64,000 bases of DNA from Vespula vulgaris. Lineage: Eukaryota > Arthropoda > Insecta > Hymenoptera > Vespidae. The position numbers and the translations under genes are program-made. Location: the NCBI RefSeq assembly GCF_905475345.1, contig NC_066589.1, positions 9,857,001 to 9,921,000 of the forward strand. Direction: 5' to 3'. Shown here in pieces: positions 23,259 through 37,511 of the stretch; within the stretch, counting starts at the first letter, position 1; every line of letters begins with the position of its first letter. The notes beneath the pieces were generated by a model that did not search any database, was not told where the DNA came from, and saw only the letters and a program-made list of their open reading frames with translations.

Positions 23259-26200
23259 CTATTTCTAGTTCTAATTCTATCTATAACCCTATCTCTATTT
23301 CTATCTCTATTTTTGTCTCTGTCTCTCTTTCTCTCTTCGAAAAAAGATACGCTTACACAGTGCTTTAATAATCCGTTCAATTTATACACGCGTAATACGT
23401 ATCACGAGAAAAGAAATCCCAATATATTTTATACGATACAATCGATGAGTTAATTTCTTTTTTACACGTAGGTATGTACCGCGTCGGTATGTCGAACCGG
23501 CTCCGTTTGTTTCTTTGTCTTCTACACTTCGTGTGTTCTGCTTTTTTTCTCTTCTTTTCATTTATTTTTATTTTTTGTTTTCTTTTTCTTTTTTATAATG
23601 CAGTACATACTTATATATATATATATACATATATATATATTTTTATATATATGTATAGGTATCTTTCATTTCTTACGTATTTTAGTAACATTTCTCGCTA
23701 AGGCATTCGGTTATGGCAAGTATATTTAGTAAGTGCCGATATCTAAACGTGCGTGAATTTATACATAGTTTACAAAAGTATATTGACAAACGCTCGCATG
23801 TCTTCTTCTAGTCCGCGATTATATTGCTACAGTAACTGAAAAAAAAGGAATAAACAAGGTTCTCGATTACACGTTGGGAAAAGTCTCTATATGCTCACGT
23901 TAATGTTTACTACGCGTTAATTTTCCTCCTCTCTTTCCTCGTGTATATATTCGCCTCTACTGTGCATATATATTATATCTTGTATTTTAATTTATATGTG
24001 TATACGTTTTTAGTTAAAAATTAAAGTGTATCGAATCACAGTCTACGATAGCTGGAAATAACAGAAAACTTTCGAAAGTTTAAATGTCTCTTCCAGCGCA
24101 GCACGTACGATCGCTAAATTTTCTTTTAGTAGTATAGTATAGTATAATATAATATAGTATAGTACATATAGTACATATGTGTATATACATATATATATAT
24201 ATATGTATATAACAAACAAGTGTAACGCGCAGCATAATTCGCACTTTGGAGTACTTGAGTAACTTGAGCGTACTCGACGTATAGAGGATGACACGATCGA
24301 CCTGATATTGGTTGACGTGATCTCTGGTTGTCCTTGAAAATGGACAAGGAAAGGCTGTTTTAGAGTAAAAAGTTACTCAGCTCGAAGGGAGAAATACAAC
24401 GATAGAAAAATAATATTTTTTTTTCACGAGTCCATTTTGGTCGAACATTAATATCGCCTTGTTCAAGGTATGCCTTTGTTTTGTGTATGCATATTTATTT
24501 ACGTTTAATCGTGTAAATCCTTACGAGTTCGTCGATGAATTGAATAATGCTTTTTTGATTAACCAGGGCCGCATATCTATACCAAAAATTCGTTTTCAAA
24601 GTTATAATTGTAAAAGTATGCTAACCAAGGCAATAGAAAAATTCGAATGACTACGTACTAAGTAAGTTTTTATCTAATAACGATCTCTACGACGATTTAT
24701 CGACGAGTGTTAGAAAAGAAATAATATAACAAACATCGCGAAGGAAATATTTAACTATAGTATATTATTTCAAAGGAGACATTGTCAGCACGACTCCATA
24801 TTTCATTTCTTCTTATTCATATTCTTATTCTTATTCCTCTTCTTCTACTTCTTCTTCTACTTTCCCTAATTCTAATAGCCCTTAAACTTTAAAGTAATAC
24901 GCGAGGAACGGTTTAGTCTAATTCTCTAAATCACAAATCTCTAATATCGATGCGCTGTTTACAGGATTCTTCGTAGCAAACTAATAAAAAGATTCGAATG
25001 AATGAACGGGTGTCTGTACGTGTGTCATCGTCGAGAATAAACTTCGAAGAAAAAAGATAATTCTAAATTATATTTAGTCGATTCGCCTTTTTCTCTTTTT
25101 CCTAATAATTTTACAATTTATAATAATATTAATGTGTGTGTGTGTGTGTGTGTCAATCGAACAAGCACCTACCATAAGTAATAGCAGCTATCATGCTTTT
25201 TCTTGGCCTCTCGTATGGTTTCTTGTTGTTATTATTTTTTTTGTTTATTTTTTGTCGTTCGCTCGTGTTTTTCCTTTTTTTTTTTATGTTAGAAAAGAAC
25301 GGCCCTCAGCTGTCCGCAGAAAATTAATGGATTGTCTAATAGAAAAGTGTTGATAGATCACCTTATTTGTTAAGAGTTATCGGTGCTGCGTAGCGTACAT
25401 ACATACACGTTTACGCTATAAGCGCTATATTTTTATAACGTGCGCACTTACGGCTTGAATTTTGTAGAAAATTCCTTCGTAGAAAATTGACGCTAGGGTA
25501 TATTATTTTGTTTCTTATTCTTGGTTTTTGTATCTTGTTTTTTTTTTCTTTTTTTCCTTCTGCTTGTTTCTCTCTTCGTGTCCATTTTTTTCTTAATTTC
25601 TTTTTGTTCTCTTTTTTTTTTGTTATGGTCTTTCCTCTTTTTACAAAGCATGCTACGACAGTCCTTCGCAAAACGCCAGAGAAATAATTTTTACACGGCG
25701 CCATACGATTTTACATTCTTCTTACTATAACTTTTTTTTTTTCTTTAATCTTTCTTTCTTTAATCTCGACGCATAAGATCCAAAGTAATTATTATTCGCA
25801 CGCGCATTCTTTTTTATTCAACGAGTTTTTCCGCGATCATGATGTCAGAATTGATTAGTCAGCGCTATGAACAACATTAACGATTCAACTTAAAGATATT
25901 CTTTTGCAAAAAAGTTTTGACTTCGTTTTTGCTTTTCTTTTCTTATGCTTTTTTTTGGCGCTTATCGTAATTATTATAATTGTAGTTTAAAGGGATTACG
26001 ATGATAATAAGCGTAAACAAATTATTCGACGACTAATTTTTGCTATGGTTCTTTTTACCTTCTTTTTTGTTTTGGTTTTCTTTCATCGTATTATTACTTT
26101 CGTTGTGTCCATAATCACATACGATTTTTTGGATACGTAATCATTTGCGAGAGAGAATTCATCGACGCGTGATTTTCTTCCTTTCGAGTTTCTCTCCCCT

Positions 26201-26720
26201 TATCTTTTTTCAATTTGTTCGATTTTTTCGATAAGGAAACACCGTGTAAAAAATATTCGATAAATATTTTGCAGCGTATCGTATCTAACGAAGCTTAGCG
26301 TTTTCTACACTTTGAAATTGTTCACACTCGCCGACGAAACTTTTTTTTCTTTCGTTCGTTTTACCTCGTTTGCGATCCTTCTAACCGAGAACAGAAATTA
26401 TTCTTTATAATCGAACATATATAAGTACCTACGTATATTTTCGTCTAAGGCCCGTTTTCTTAAACTTTTTCTTGGATTTCTTCGAAATCAAAAAGTGACG
26501 TTAATCGTGCCGACCATTGGATCTATTTGCGTTCCAAATGAAAACTATTCCATTTCGTCGCTTGTCACACCTTCATCGTGTACTAGAAAAAATATTTCTT
26601 CTTCGCAACAAAAATATTAAAACTGATCTGACGCGTAATAGATAGAACGAAGCGCAAAACTAATTCGTTAGTTTTCTATCGGAAGTTCTATGCGATCGGA
26701 ATAGATATGTGGAAAGCACG

Positions 26721-26782
26721 AGAGAGAGAGAGATAGATAAATAGATAGATAGACAGATAGATAGATAGAGAGAGAGAGAGAG
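26721..26782. repeat. (GATA)n/(GA)n microsatellite
   Basis: GA units flank an ATAG-type core. Confidence 0.93.
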
Positions 26783-27793
26783 AGGAATGAGAAGGATGAT
26801 CGTTTGAAACGTCTACCTTACTGATTATATATATATATATATTCGGTCGGTCTTTTAATTGCTGTATAGCAGGAAACAGAATTTTATTAAAACTATGCAC
26901 GAAAATGCGATATATAAAATGCTTTTTTTTTCTCTTCTTTTTTTTCCTTTTCTTGTCTTTTTTTTTTCTTTTTCCTTTTTTTATTTTTTGTTTACTCATT
27001 TTCGTTTCTAAAGGAACGCAGATGAAAATCTAGTATGGCAAATCCTTTGCAAAAGTAAGTATCAATGAAGTCTCGCGAAATATGTTTCTCATTTCCTAAA
27101 CAGAAGGTGTGTGATATGTACACGATTTGCATTTGCACATTATTTTTTCTTTTTTCTTTTTTTTTTCTTTTTTTTTTTTCTTTTACCTTTCACGTAGAGT
27201 AGTAACTATTGATACTATGGAACTTTTACATAACATCGAACGATGTTTTGCTTCGTGTTTCTATAGTCTCGCAATTCGCAAACGACTATTTATTTGTTTT
27301 ATTAATTTTTTTTTATATAACTATATATATATATCTTTTTTTGGTTTTGTTTTTATCCTCAAAAGCACACCGTTCTTCACCATCTCCGATTTCCCGATCG
27401 GACTTTTTATTACGTTCTCTTTTTTATTTATTTATTTATTATTTTTTTTTTTTAATTTTCGTTTTCTTCCTTTCTTCCTTTTCTCTCCTTAACGTTCGAT
27501 TCGAGGTTTCACTATTTTGCGAGCTATCATTTCGTTATACAAAAACTATTTTTGTATATTATGTCTTTAATTAACGTCTCACTCTTGTATCTTAGCAGTA
27601 AAAGGATCGCATCACTTTGCTTTAATAGCTGTACGATAATTATCATTTTAACGCTATAATATTGTTTGCTCTTCTTTGTATACTCTTGGTGTATGCGTCG
27701 TGTTGCGCTAGCAGGGTGCGCCAAAGTTATCGCGGGTAATGCGAAAACGTAAAGCGATTATTGGAATCATCGATTATGTTTTAGAACGAAAAT

Positions 27794-27794
<1 letters not shown>

Positions 27795-27837
<43 letters not shown>

Positions 27838-27850
27838 TAAGTAAGTAAGT
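27795..27850. repeat. (AAGT)n microsatellite
   Basis: About 13 AAGT units with one AAAT variant. Confidence 0.97.
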
Positions 27851-27939
27851 GCGTGCGTGATATTCCATCTACGAAGAACAATTTCCAAAAGTTTGATTCA
27901 TTTACATCGAAGGATAGTGAACGGTCGCAAGAAAAGATT

Positions 27940-27972
27940 TGTTTGTTTGTTTGTTTGTTTGCTTGTTTGTCT
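27940..27972. repeat. (TTTG)n microsatellite
   Basis: Short array of TTTG with TTGC/TTGTC variants. Confidence 0.9.
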
Positions 27973-28457
27973 GTTTTTTTTCTTTTTTCTTTTTTTTTTT
28001 TTATTACAACGGACAAGGGGGGGGGTAGGTCTGGGCAAATTTAGTTTCGGCTTTCGTTGTCGCACGATTTTACACAGAGTCGGATCTCTTCGTTTCGGTT
28101 TCGCTATTTATTACACAGTTCTTTCTTTTTTCGTTGTCAGTTGAAAATCAGCATCGTCAAAGGCAGTTCTCTCGACACCATCCTTCGGCCCTTTCAAGTA
28201 CTAGCTCTTTTCTTTCGCGGATGCAAAGACGCCACGAAACTTGGGCGGACCCTGTGTATGACGCGCGCGCGTATAAGTGTGTATAACGTGTATAGAACTA
28301 ATATCATTATATCATTTTCTTTGTCGCAGCAGCATCAGTATTTTTAACGTTAGTAAAATGGCTAATAGTACCTATCAGTTAGCAGTGATAGTAAGAGTAC
28401 AACTTTGTATATAATCTTTTCGTTTCTTTTCACTCTCATCTCGAAGTAACAACAATA

Positions 28458-28570
28458 ATGTACATACATACATACATACATACATACATACATACGTACA
28501 TACATACGTACATACATACATACATACATGCATACATGCATACATCGTATATACATACATACATACATAT
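28458..28570. repeat. (ACAT)n microsatellite
   Basis: Some 25 ACAT units with ACGT and GCAT variants. Open frames here on both strands are pure repeat translations. Confidence 0.96.
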
Positions 28571-29035
28571 ACATGTGCGTACGCGTAAAGACGTATGCAT
28601 ACGCATGCACATACACGGCATACGTATCTATACGTCTCCAGGTACGTATATATTTATGTATCGACGCACTCATACATATACAGACGCGCATACACGCACG
28701 GTAATGCATACTTGATAGGTCTAGAACATTGGCAGCAGGTTAGTCCTAAACTGCATGCGGTCCGATTTACAAAATTATCGATATCGCAAACCGAGATTTA
28801 TTCTGCCGGAAGATCTTTTTCTCCGCTCGTTAACGCACCCTTTTCTTTTTTTTCTTTTTCTTCTTCTTTTTTTTTTTCTACATCACAATCGTAACTACAT
28901 GTTCGGAATGAACGCGTGAGGATGTAAAACAGCGACAAAAAACTATCTCTCTTGTACATGAAAAATAGGTACATTTGTTTTCCTCGCACGCGTGTGTGTT
29001 AGATGTATGTATATATGTTTACAATATATAATTTT

Positions 29036-29073
29036 TATATATATATGTATATATATATGTATGTATATATACA

Positions 29074-29107
<34 letters not shown>

Positions 29108-29108
29108 T
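29036..29108. repeat. (AT)n/(ATGT)n repeat, partly palindromic
   Basis: TATATG units followed by the complementary CATACA units, so the tract could fold on itself. Confidence 0.9.
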
Positions 29109-32100
29109 GGGTGTGCACGCTGCGTGTAACTCTATTGAATCCATAATATACGTATACCTACATACACGTAGTATGTACATATATGAATATTAATTAGTGC
29201 ATAAATTTTGTTCGCGCCATCATCAACTAGAAAAAAAAATCAATCCGCTTTTTTTTTCTTCTCACGCTCGTGCTTTTGTTTCTATCAACGAACTCGAAGA
29301 TGTAAAGTTTAAAAGAACGACGGAAACGAACAAATCGCGGCATAAAGTACTATTTTATTTGGATGTGTTGTCGGGTAGGTGTATTTTTTATGTGCGCGTG
29401 TGAGTGTGCGTGGCTTGTGCGTGTACGTGTACGTATATGTGCGCAATAAGAACTACTACGACGACGTACGTACTTAAGAGAGAGAACGACGATCCATCGC
29501 AAAAAAAGCAATTTTTTAATCAAGGCTCCGTTATATATCGCTAAAATCGATTTATTGCGAATATTTAGATAACTAATAATTGTCTCTCCTTCGTCTATCT
29601 TTGAGTATTGAAATTATATATTTTTTAACGCAGCGCTAAATGCCGCATATTTTTATTAATTTTTTTTTTTTTGTTAACTTATGGCGAGAAGAAACGCGTT
29701 ACGATTATCGGAAAATATTTGGATTAGTATAGATCGTTTTCTTTGTCGTATCTTAAAGAGAGTAGAGGGGAGGAAAGGAAGTACAGAGTAAAAGAGAGAG
29801 TGGGAGAAAGGGGATGAGGAAGGGAGGGAGGGAGGTAGAGGGGGAAGGAGAAGGAAGGAGAAAGATACGACATAGAAACAAACGAATCCTCTGTGAGAGT
29901 GGGTAGATGCGAAAGGAAAATTATAGCGTGTGTATGTGTCTGTCCGTTTAGAAGCGAAATTAGGATGTGTATCGTACAATATTTTTATGCTTAACGTTTG
30001 ATCTCGCTTTTTCTTCTTTCTCTTTTTAATACCTAAAGAAACTTCATTCGATATATTCTGCAACATGGTAATGCGTGTGTGTGTGTGTGTGTGTGCGTGT
30101 GCGCGTTTTTATGTCCGTTTGCGTGTCTGATTACTATTTTGTATTATTTATAATATATTTTTTGTATAATACATATACGTATATATGAGTGTTCGTATAC
30201 GTGTGCACGTAAGTACGTACGTACGTATACGATCATTCATATATGTATATATGTACAATGTTTCTTCTCTCTTAATACTTCGGTAATTGCCTATTTATGC
30301 GGTATGTGATGTAGTAATCATTGCAATAGTAGCTGTAACAATAATAATAATTTATTACATATTATTTATAGTTCTTCTTCTTCTTCTTTTTTTTTTTTTT
30401 GTTATAGTACATCGCGTTTATTCACCACGTAAAAAGATACTTCTCTCGCGTATCACTTAATATTTCATTCATCAATATTGTAGCCGCGGTGACCCAAAGG
30501 ACTCTCAACAAGTTAACACGGTCTTTGGGCACTTGATAGCTTTTTTTTTTATTAATTATTTTATTACTTTTTTTTCTTCTTCTTCTTTTGTAGAACCAGT
30601 TCATCCATAATGTCTTTCTTTTTTTTAATTTTTTTTTTCTTTTTTTTTCCTTTTTTTTTTTTAAGTTTCTCCTTAAACTCGTATCTCGCATTTCAATGCG
30701 TCCACGGATATAAACACGATACTCCGCGTTAAACGCCTCACTACAGGACGGTCTCCCGAATTTTCCAATAATTTTTTTTTTTTTAATCATTTTCTTTTTA
30801 AACGATTCGAATTCACAACCCGGCGTTATCTAGCGATACCACTAAATTGTCGAAGCGACCTAAGAGATAGGAAAGCGTGGGAAGGGGAAAAGTGACGTAA
30901 GGAGATAGGGCTAGGGATAAAGGGGATCCGAGGAATCATGCTAAATAAGCAAGCTCCGAACGTAAGGCTTCTTATCGGTCTCGAAATTAGAAAAAAGTCC
31001 CGCCGTAATTAATAAGCTTCTTTGGAATGTTTAAGTTCCAACCTATTCCTTATGTTCTTAGAGTATTGCATGGCATTCATCTTATCGTTTTACGCGGGGT
31101 CCTATCAAAGTACGAAGCTAATGCCGCGTCCATACCGAAGTCACGTCGTTGGAAATACGTTTGAAGATACGCTGTTAATACGCTGTCTCCTTGACAACGT
31201 TACTAACGAGAGGGAAAGAAAGAAGGATGTGCTCTTTTAGAATTTAAAGAATGTTCGTGTGTGTGTGTGTGTGTGTGTGCGTGCGCATATGTGTGCTCGT
31301 GTTCGTTAATATTACTCCTGTTAGTTCGTACGCCTAATGACGAATGACAAAGATCAGAGACGATATGAGGTCGGGCGAAATCGAAGAATGAAACAAAAAA
31401 AAAAAAATTCGTAGAACCCCTCTGCACACGGTGGTGTGAATTGCTCGTCGTAATTAATTATAGTTCTTATATATTTACACACGTTCCCGCGTATTTGGAC
31501 TGACTAAACTTACTTGTTCTAAATATCGCGCATAGGTATTTAGATACGTGTCGACGATAGAGTTTCGTTAAAGACTCGATTAATTGACGTTCAATATTTT
31601 GTCATCAGATCTTTGATTGGTATAAACGCACTAGGCGCGACATCGTCGTGTTTTTTTTTTCTTTTTTTTTTTCATTTTTGTTTTTTTTTTTCAATATTAT
31701 CTTTAGTACCTAAAATAAGAATAGAAGAAAAATAGGAATAAGAACATCGTTAGTGAGGCACTCTCAGACGGAGCATAGAGAAACGCAAGTAAGCGAAGGA
31801 AAAACGGCGTCTCGATAAATTCAAAGGAGACATCTCTCGAAGGCAACTAACTTGTTGTTGGTTCAATGTGGACGTTTGGTGTTGTTAACTTTTTTTTTTT
31901 TCTTCTCTTTTTACCGGAAATGTCGTTATCTTTGCGTGGACGTCTTATTTGAAATTGTTCTTCTTCTTTTTTCTCCTTATTGTTAGAAACATACCGTTCG
32001 GCAATTGATCCTGTTTTTTCTTTTCTAGTAACGTTTCCCGACAATGTCACTTCGATGTGGACGTGCGACTTAAGCCCTTAAGGATAAAACACGTTCGCAA

Positions 32101-32167
32101 ACTTATCGATAGTATTTCTCGTATCACGAGTATTATTATTCTCTTGTGTTCTTTTTTTTTTGTTTTT

Positions 32168-32203
32168 TGTTTGTTTGTTTGTTTGTTTGTTTGTTTGTTT
32201 GTT
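32168..32203. repeat. (TTTG)n microsatellite
   Basis: About nine TTTG units. Confidence 0.95.
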
Positions 32204-33149
32204 AATTTTATGTTACCTCTTGCCTTAAGAAATAGTGAATTCTAATATTGTTCGTTTACACTCTTTCTCTCCTAAAGTGCGAAACGGCAAATTACAAAAT
32301 CACAGAGAATTACGCGTCGTTATACTATTTATCAGGGTAATACCTACTTTCACAATGGACTATAATATATTCTCTACAAACTTCTAGGCCTGCTGTTTTC
32401 GTCTAACGAGATCTTCATCCTTTGTCGCGTCGTCGCGTAGCGCTGATTAGAGCGCACGTTTATAAAGATGTCGGTAGATGATTTCGATGAAGAAGCTCGC
32501 GGCACAGACTCAGCTCCACGTTCTCCAAACGGCATACAACTCGCGAATAACAGTCCTACTCCTTCTGTGAATTCGTAGGCTTACCGACGGTCAGCTTAGA
32601 AAGTAGCTTCGTTCTATTATGTTTTCCAAGCCAATCGAACATTTTGTCTCCGATAATTTCACCCTCTCGAACGACTTTTTCAAATCAGAAAAGCTTACGA
32701 GGGAAAATATATCTAAATCAATCATAAATATATATATATATATATATATATAATATCGTTTACTCGCGCTCGACTCCGTAATGACAAGTGGCGTAAAGAG
32801 GAAACTGCAAAAGAATAAATGTTCCTTTTTTTTTTCTTATCGAATTTCTTTGAACGTTAATTACATCGCTCGTCAAAAGTACGTTTATCATTTCGTACAG
32901 TAAATATATTTACAACTCTATTCGTGAATTTTTACAAGTATGATAGGAAAATTTAAACGCACCTTTGATCGTTTGTTCTTAATCTCGACGTAGCGATCGT
33001 AAACGTCGTTTCAAATTGTTTTTCTTCTTTTGAAGTTTCAAAAATTAGTTTCATTCTCTTTTAGTCGTATCTACGTTATTGCAGTAGGGTCCGTTGATAA
33101 GATAGGTTGAAATGAAAGATCACAAAGTAAAATAATAGAATATACTATA

Positions 33150-33196
33150 TGTGTGTGTATATATATATGTATATATATAGAGAGAGAGAGAAAGGA

Positions 33197-33239
<43 letters not shown>
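33150..33239. repeat. (GT)n-(AT)n-(GA)n compound repeat in the Ih 3' region
   Basis: Three dinucleotide types in series about 370 bp beyond the Ih stop, probably inside its 3' UTR. Confidence 0.93.
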
Positions 33240-33242
<3 letters not shown>

Positions 33243-33611
33243 GTGCGTAGGCGCGCGTCACTGCGATTAGGGCAACGACGGAGACAAAGTCACAGAAGAA
33301 GTCGACGAGTCTAAAATGACGGAAAGGCGGTCGATGTTGCTGTTGGAGTTTTGGGTCTTATCTCCTCTGCGACAGTTTTATGCACAAATTCTGGACGAGA
33401 GAATAAAATAGAAGAAGGCGCTATAAACCGATCGCTAAAACGACTATTGGCATGGCGTATCACTACGTGTAGACCGTTTTCACCTAATCGTAAAGGTATC
33501 GTCCAGTCATCGGCACATAAACTGATAGCGTCTTTGGATGCGCGGGAAACAGACCCAGTGTCTAGCGAGGAGCCATTAGTATCTCTCCGTGTGCTAGTAC
33601 AACGAGTGTCG

Positions 33612-36600
33612 TCATTGATACGAATCCTTGTGGAAAGTATCGCTCTTGTGGAAGATCCTACGTCCCTCTCTCGTAAGCTCTTGACTCGCAAAATTGTTCT
33701 CGGACTTTGGCCTCGGTAGGAGACCCGTTGGCATCGTTCGAAGTTCCATGCTATGCACCTGCAGAAAAATTGGGTTGCGATATCGCCACTAGGATCGTTT
33801 CTAGGAGCAACGGTTGCACTTTCCCATATACACATACGTATGTATGATACCTCGTCTAATACAATATTTACCGATTCTTCGCTGGCACTGGCATGCGCCG
33901 CCTGTTCCGCGAGCGCGTTCACCACTGCGTTTATCGTTTTTGATTCGCTGCCAAGATCCTCCTCCCGGTGCGCGACCAAGTTAGGATTCTTACCGATTTT
34001 GTTTAACCTATAAGGAGAAGCATAATTAAGCGTAGGGAATGTCGCACATCGCACAACCATTGATAATCCACATTTGCTTACCAAACGTTTAGCTGAACAG
34101 GTCTTTGTTCTGTGACGCTATACAAAATTATGACTTACGTGCGATTAGCACTTATCGAATAGCTTACTTGCACCGCTAAACGTTTCAATGTGACATATAG
34201 AACTGGATAAATAAAAATCCAACAGTTTTGTAACAGTCTCCACGGGATATCGTCGATGTTTAAACGATCGATGTCTACTATTATATCTTACTATTATAAT
34301 GCATCTTGAAAGTATATTATTACGGATAACGTCGACCTCCCGTGGAACCGTCGCACAACCAAAAGTGCAACTGATTTATAACGTATGTTGCGAAAAATTA
34401 TGAATACAACATTACCATGTAGTGAATGTGTCGAGAGTGTAGAAGTATTTTGTTTTGATTGAGAAATCTTTCAATGTTTTTTTTTTCTTTTTCTTCTTTC
34501 TTTGTCTTCTTCTTTCTTTTTTTGTCTTTTTTCATTTTTTCGTTTTGTTTTTTGTTTTTTTTCCTTTACTTTAGAGAGTAATCGAAAGTACTCGATATCA
34601 TATACGTTCGTGTAAAATTCGAATAACGCAATAATGCAATAATGTAATTTCGCGAAAAAGTGTGTTTGTTCCGGGAATACTCATTGAACTCTCTCAACTC
34701 ATTTTAATTGTATACGTCAAAGTTAGTGCGCTTTTTCGTTATTAATCGATCACAAATCCTCCCCCCATTTCTGCACTGTCTCTTTACAATCAATCCAACA
34801 AATAGATTTCGCGTCGTTAAATGTAAACGATATACAGCGTATTGGAAAACGCATTATTTCATAAAGTGTATATCGTAAAGTTTTCAGTGTTTTGTGTAAA
34901 TAAGAAGCAATCGCGTTGGTACAGCACATACGAAATTTTGATAGTAAATTATAACGAACGAAAAGAAAAATAGAGAGAAAGCAAAAGAAAAATAAAGAGA
35001 GCAAAAGATAAATATAGATATAGGTCGGGGGGGATATAGAAAGAGAATATTCGAGATAAAAAGATCTTCGAGTTCGAAGGGAACAACGACGACGAGAAAA
35101 AATAAAAGATTAAAAAAAAAAAGAAAAGAAAATAAAAAAAAAGGGGGGGAAAAAAGTAAAAATCAACCGTGAAAAGCTGTACGCATGTGAGAACGATTAT
35201 GATTCGACGGTAAACGATGAAATAGTATTACTGATTGAACTGGACAGTACATAATGTTCGAAAAGAAAGTAATGAAAGTGGGATTGATGATTGACACCTA
35301 TTAGCACACCAACTCGATAGAACAAACCTAACCAAAGTTTATACCTCTCGGCGGCAACGCTCTCCATGGTTCTACGCATAAGTGGATACTGATCCAATAC
35401 GGCGTTGAAATGATCCACCGAGAGGCTGAAGAGATTGCAATAGGTCTCCGCTCTGACCGAGGCCACTCTCCTTGCGTTCGTCAGCAAACAAATTTCGCCA
35501 AAGTAAGATCCGTCTGACAAGGAAGTCGCCACTTCGCCGTTCGCCATAACTATATCGACTATGCCTTCCTGTATGAAGTACATTTTCGAGCCGATGGTAC
35601 CTTCCTTTATAATGATGTCACCTAAAAAAGAACAAAAAGGAAAAGAGTATCACGATGAAATATCCTCCGTTTGTTCGCGGTTGTGGTTGATACGTGAGAG
35701 ACGGTCATGGTCGAAGCTGGAATAGTCGATCGATACCTGGTTGGAAGACCTCGTATCTCAATTTGGTGACCACATCCGAGACAAAGTTTGAATCGGCGTT
35801 TGCAAAAAATGGCACGGAGGCGACGAGCGATCTGCAGTTGTAGTTTATTACATCCTAGTCGACGAGAATGCATACGTGTTAATAAATTTTATTATCTTAT
35901 TATGTTCTACGCGTACGTCGCGTAGAATATTTCATCAGGAAATATACTGCGCTACGCTGTGAATACGTGTCACAAAACGAAAACCAAAAAAAAAAAAAAA
36001 GAAGAAAGAAAAAAGCAAAGGAAAACAGCTTTCGTACTTCTCTCAGCTTCTCCGACAGTTCGCCAAGTATTAATTCCTCGTCGAAAAATTTCCCTTGGTA
36101 TCGATGTTCGAAGTATTCGGTAATTCTCTGCCTCATTTCCCGCGGTAGTTTGCGATAGGCCATGTATTCTTCCACTTGTTTCACCTATATGAAAGGAAGA
36201 AAATGAGTGCGAGCCCACTTTCAAATACGTGAAACCGGATTCGAACGACCTAATTACCTTTTCACGGTATTGTCTTCTCGAGGAATCGAGAGACTGAATG
36301 AGATTCGTCGCGTGTCCCAGGAATAGCGCGTAACAAGTAGCGCCGCTGATCATACTGAGCATCGTAAGCCACATGTCCGTTAACGATTGCGGTGGGAATC
36401 TGCCGTAACCTATGCACAACATATGCGACATCGCTTTGAAGAGGGCCCAGGAATATTGCTCGAGCCAAAACGAGTCCTGCAAAAGTTTTCCTTCGAGTAT
36501 TCCAGGCAACTCGACTCGGTATTGCCTACTCGTCATTTCACTTGCATTTAATCGATCTAAATTTGATAGCTAGCTATCTACGGATATTTGAAGAAGTAGA

Positions 36601-37474
36601 GATGGGAGGATGGAAATCACCCTGGGACTCACTTGCAATTCGTTAATGGCGACCCACGAATTACTGGGAAATCCTTGAAGCATGGGTACCAGAAATTGCA
36701 AACAGCCACTCCAGTGGCCGATCAGTAGCATCATGCAGATCAGGTTAAAAATCCGCATAAACACCGACGCCATATTCAGGAACTGTCAACAACAACGACA
36801 AAGCTTTATTCTCGTACCGATTCGTGCTCGTAGAAAAGTTGTCAGGCTTCTTTTTCTTTTTTCTCTCTTTTTTTTTTTTTTTTGTAGTTAAGACTTTTCT
36901 CATCGATACGAAGCTCCTTTCTCTTGCGTAGTGTACAGCAAACAAGCGAGTGTTGCACGTAGAACGCCTCAGGATTCGAATACGTGTTTTTTTTCTTTTT
37001 TTTTCTTTTTTTGTTGTTGATTTTCTCTATTAGTTCATTCATATTGATCAATGTGAAAAAAGGTACGAAATAAACTCTACTTGAGAAATTAGTCATTGAG
37101 GTCCGACAAAAAGCTTTCAAAGATCGACGTTGAAGACGATACTCGAAGATATATTAGAAACGATTCGTCAGACCTTAATGGCATCGATTCGAGGCAAAAA
37201 GTATATTTTTCTCTCGAACTTTGAAGAGTTTTTCGCTGCACGCCCTATCGACATTTTTTGTTTCTTGTTAAAGTAAAAGCATGCTACATTAAAAGATACG
37301 CATCACGTGGCACACAAGAGAATAATTCAATATAACTAACACGTTGATAATAATAATAATTTGTTCTACTAATGCTCTCTAACAAAACAATATCAATCAT
37401 TTGCAATGTTTGCTCAAGATTCTCAGACCGCTTATGCGCCCGATTACGATCGACACGATCTTCTTTGTAAATAC

Positions 37475-37511
<37 letters not shown>

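Larger units (their letters stand above)
22347..33611. other. 11-kb region without coding exons; part is probably 3' UTR
   Basis: No open frame here shows a domain or a coherent splice structure. Most are made of T-runs (Phe/Leu-rich) or microsatellites. Homopolymer tracts are almost all T on the + strand. The right end must contain the 3' UTR of the - strand Ih gene. The remainder is intergenic, or an extended or non-coding transcript. Microsatellites inside are listed separately. Confidence 0.6.

Noticed and set aside
27127..27574. Overlapping + frames of about 120 residues rich in Phe, predicted membrane-like
   Set aside because: They derive from T-runs and have no conserved motif. The two frames overlap with similar composition, as expected from low complexity.
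28362..28709. Open frames on both strands with Tyr-Val-Cys-Met or Ile-His-Thr periodicity
   Set aside because: Pure translations of the (ACAT)n microsatellite.
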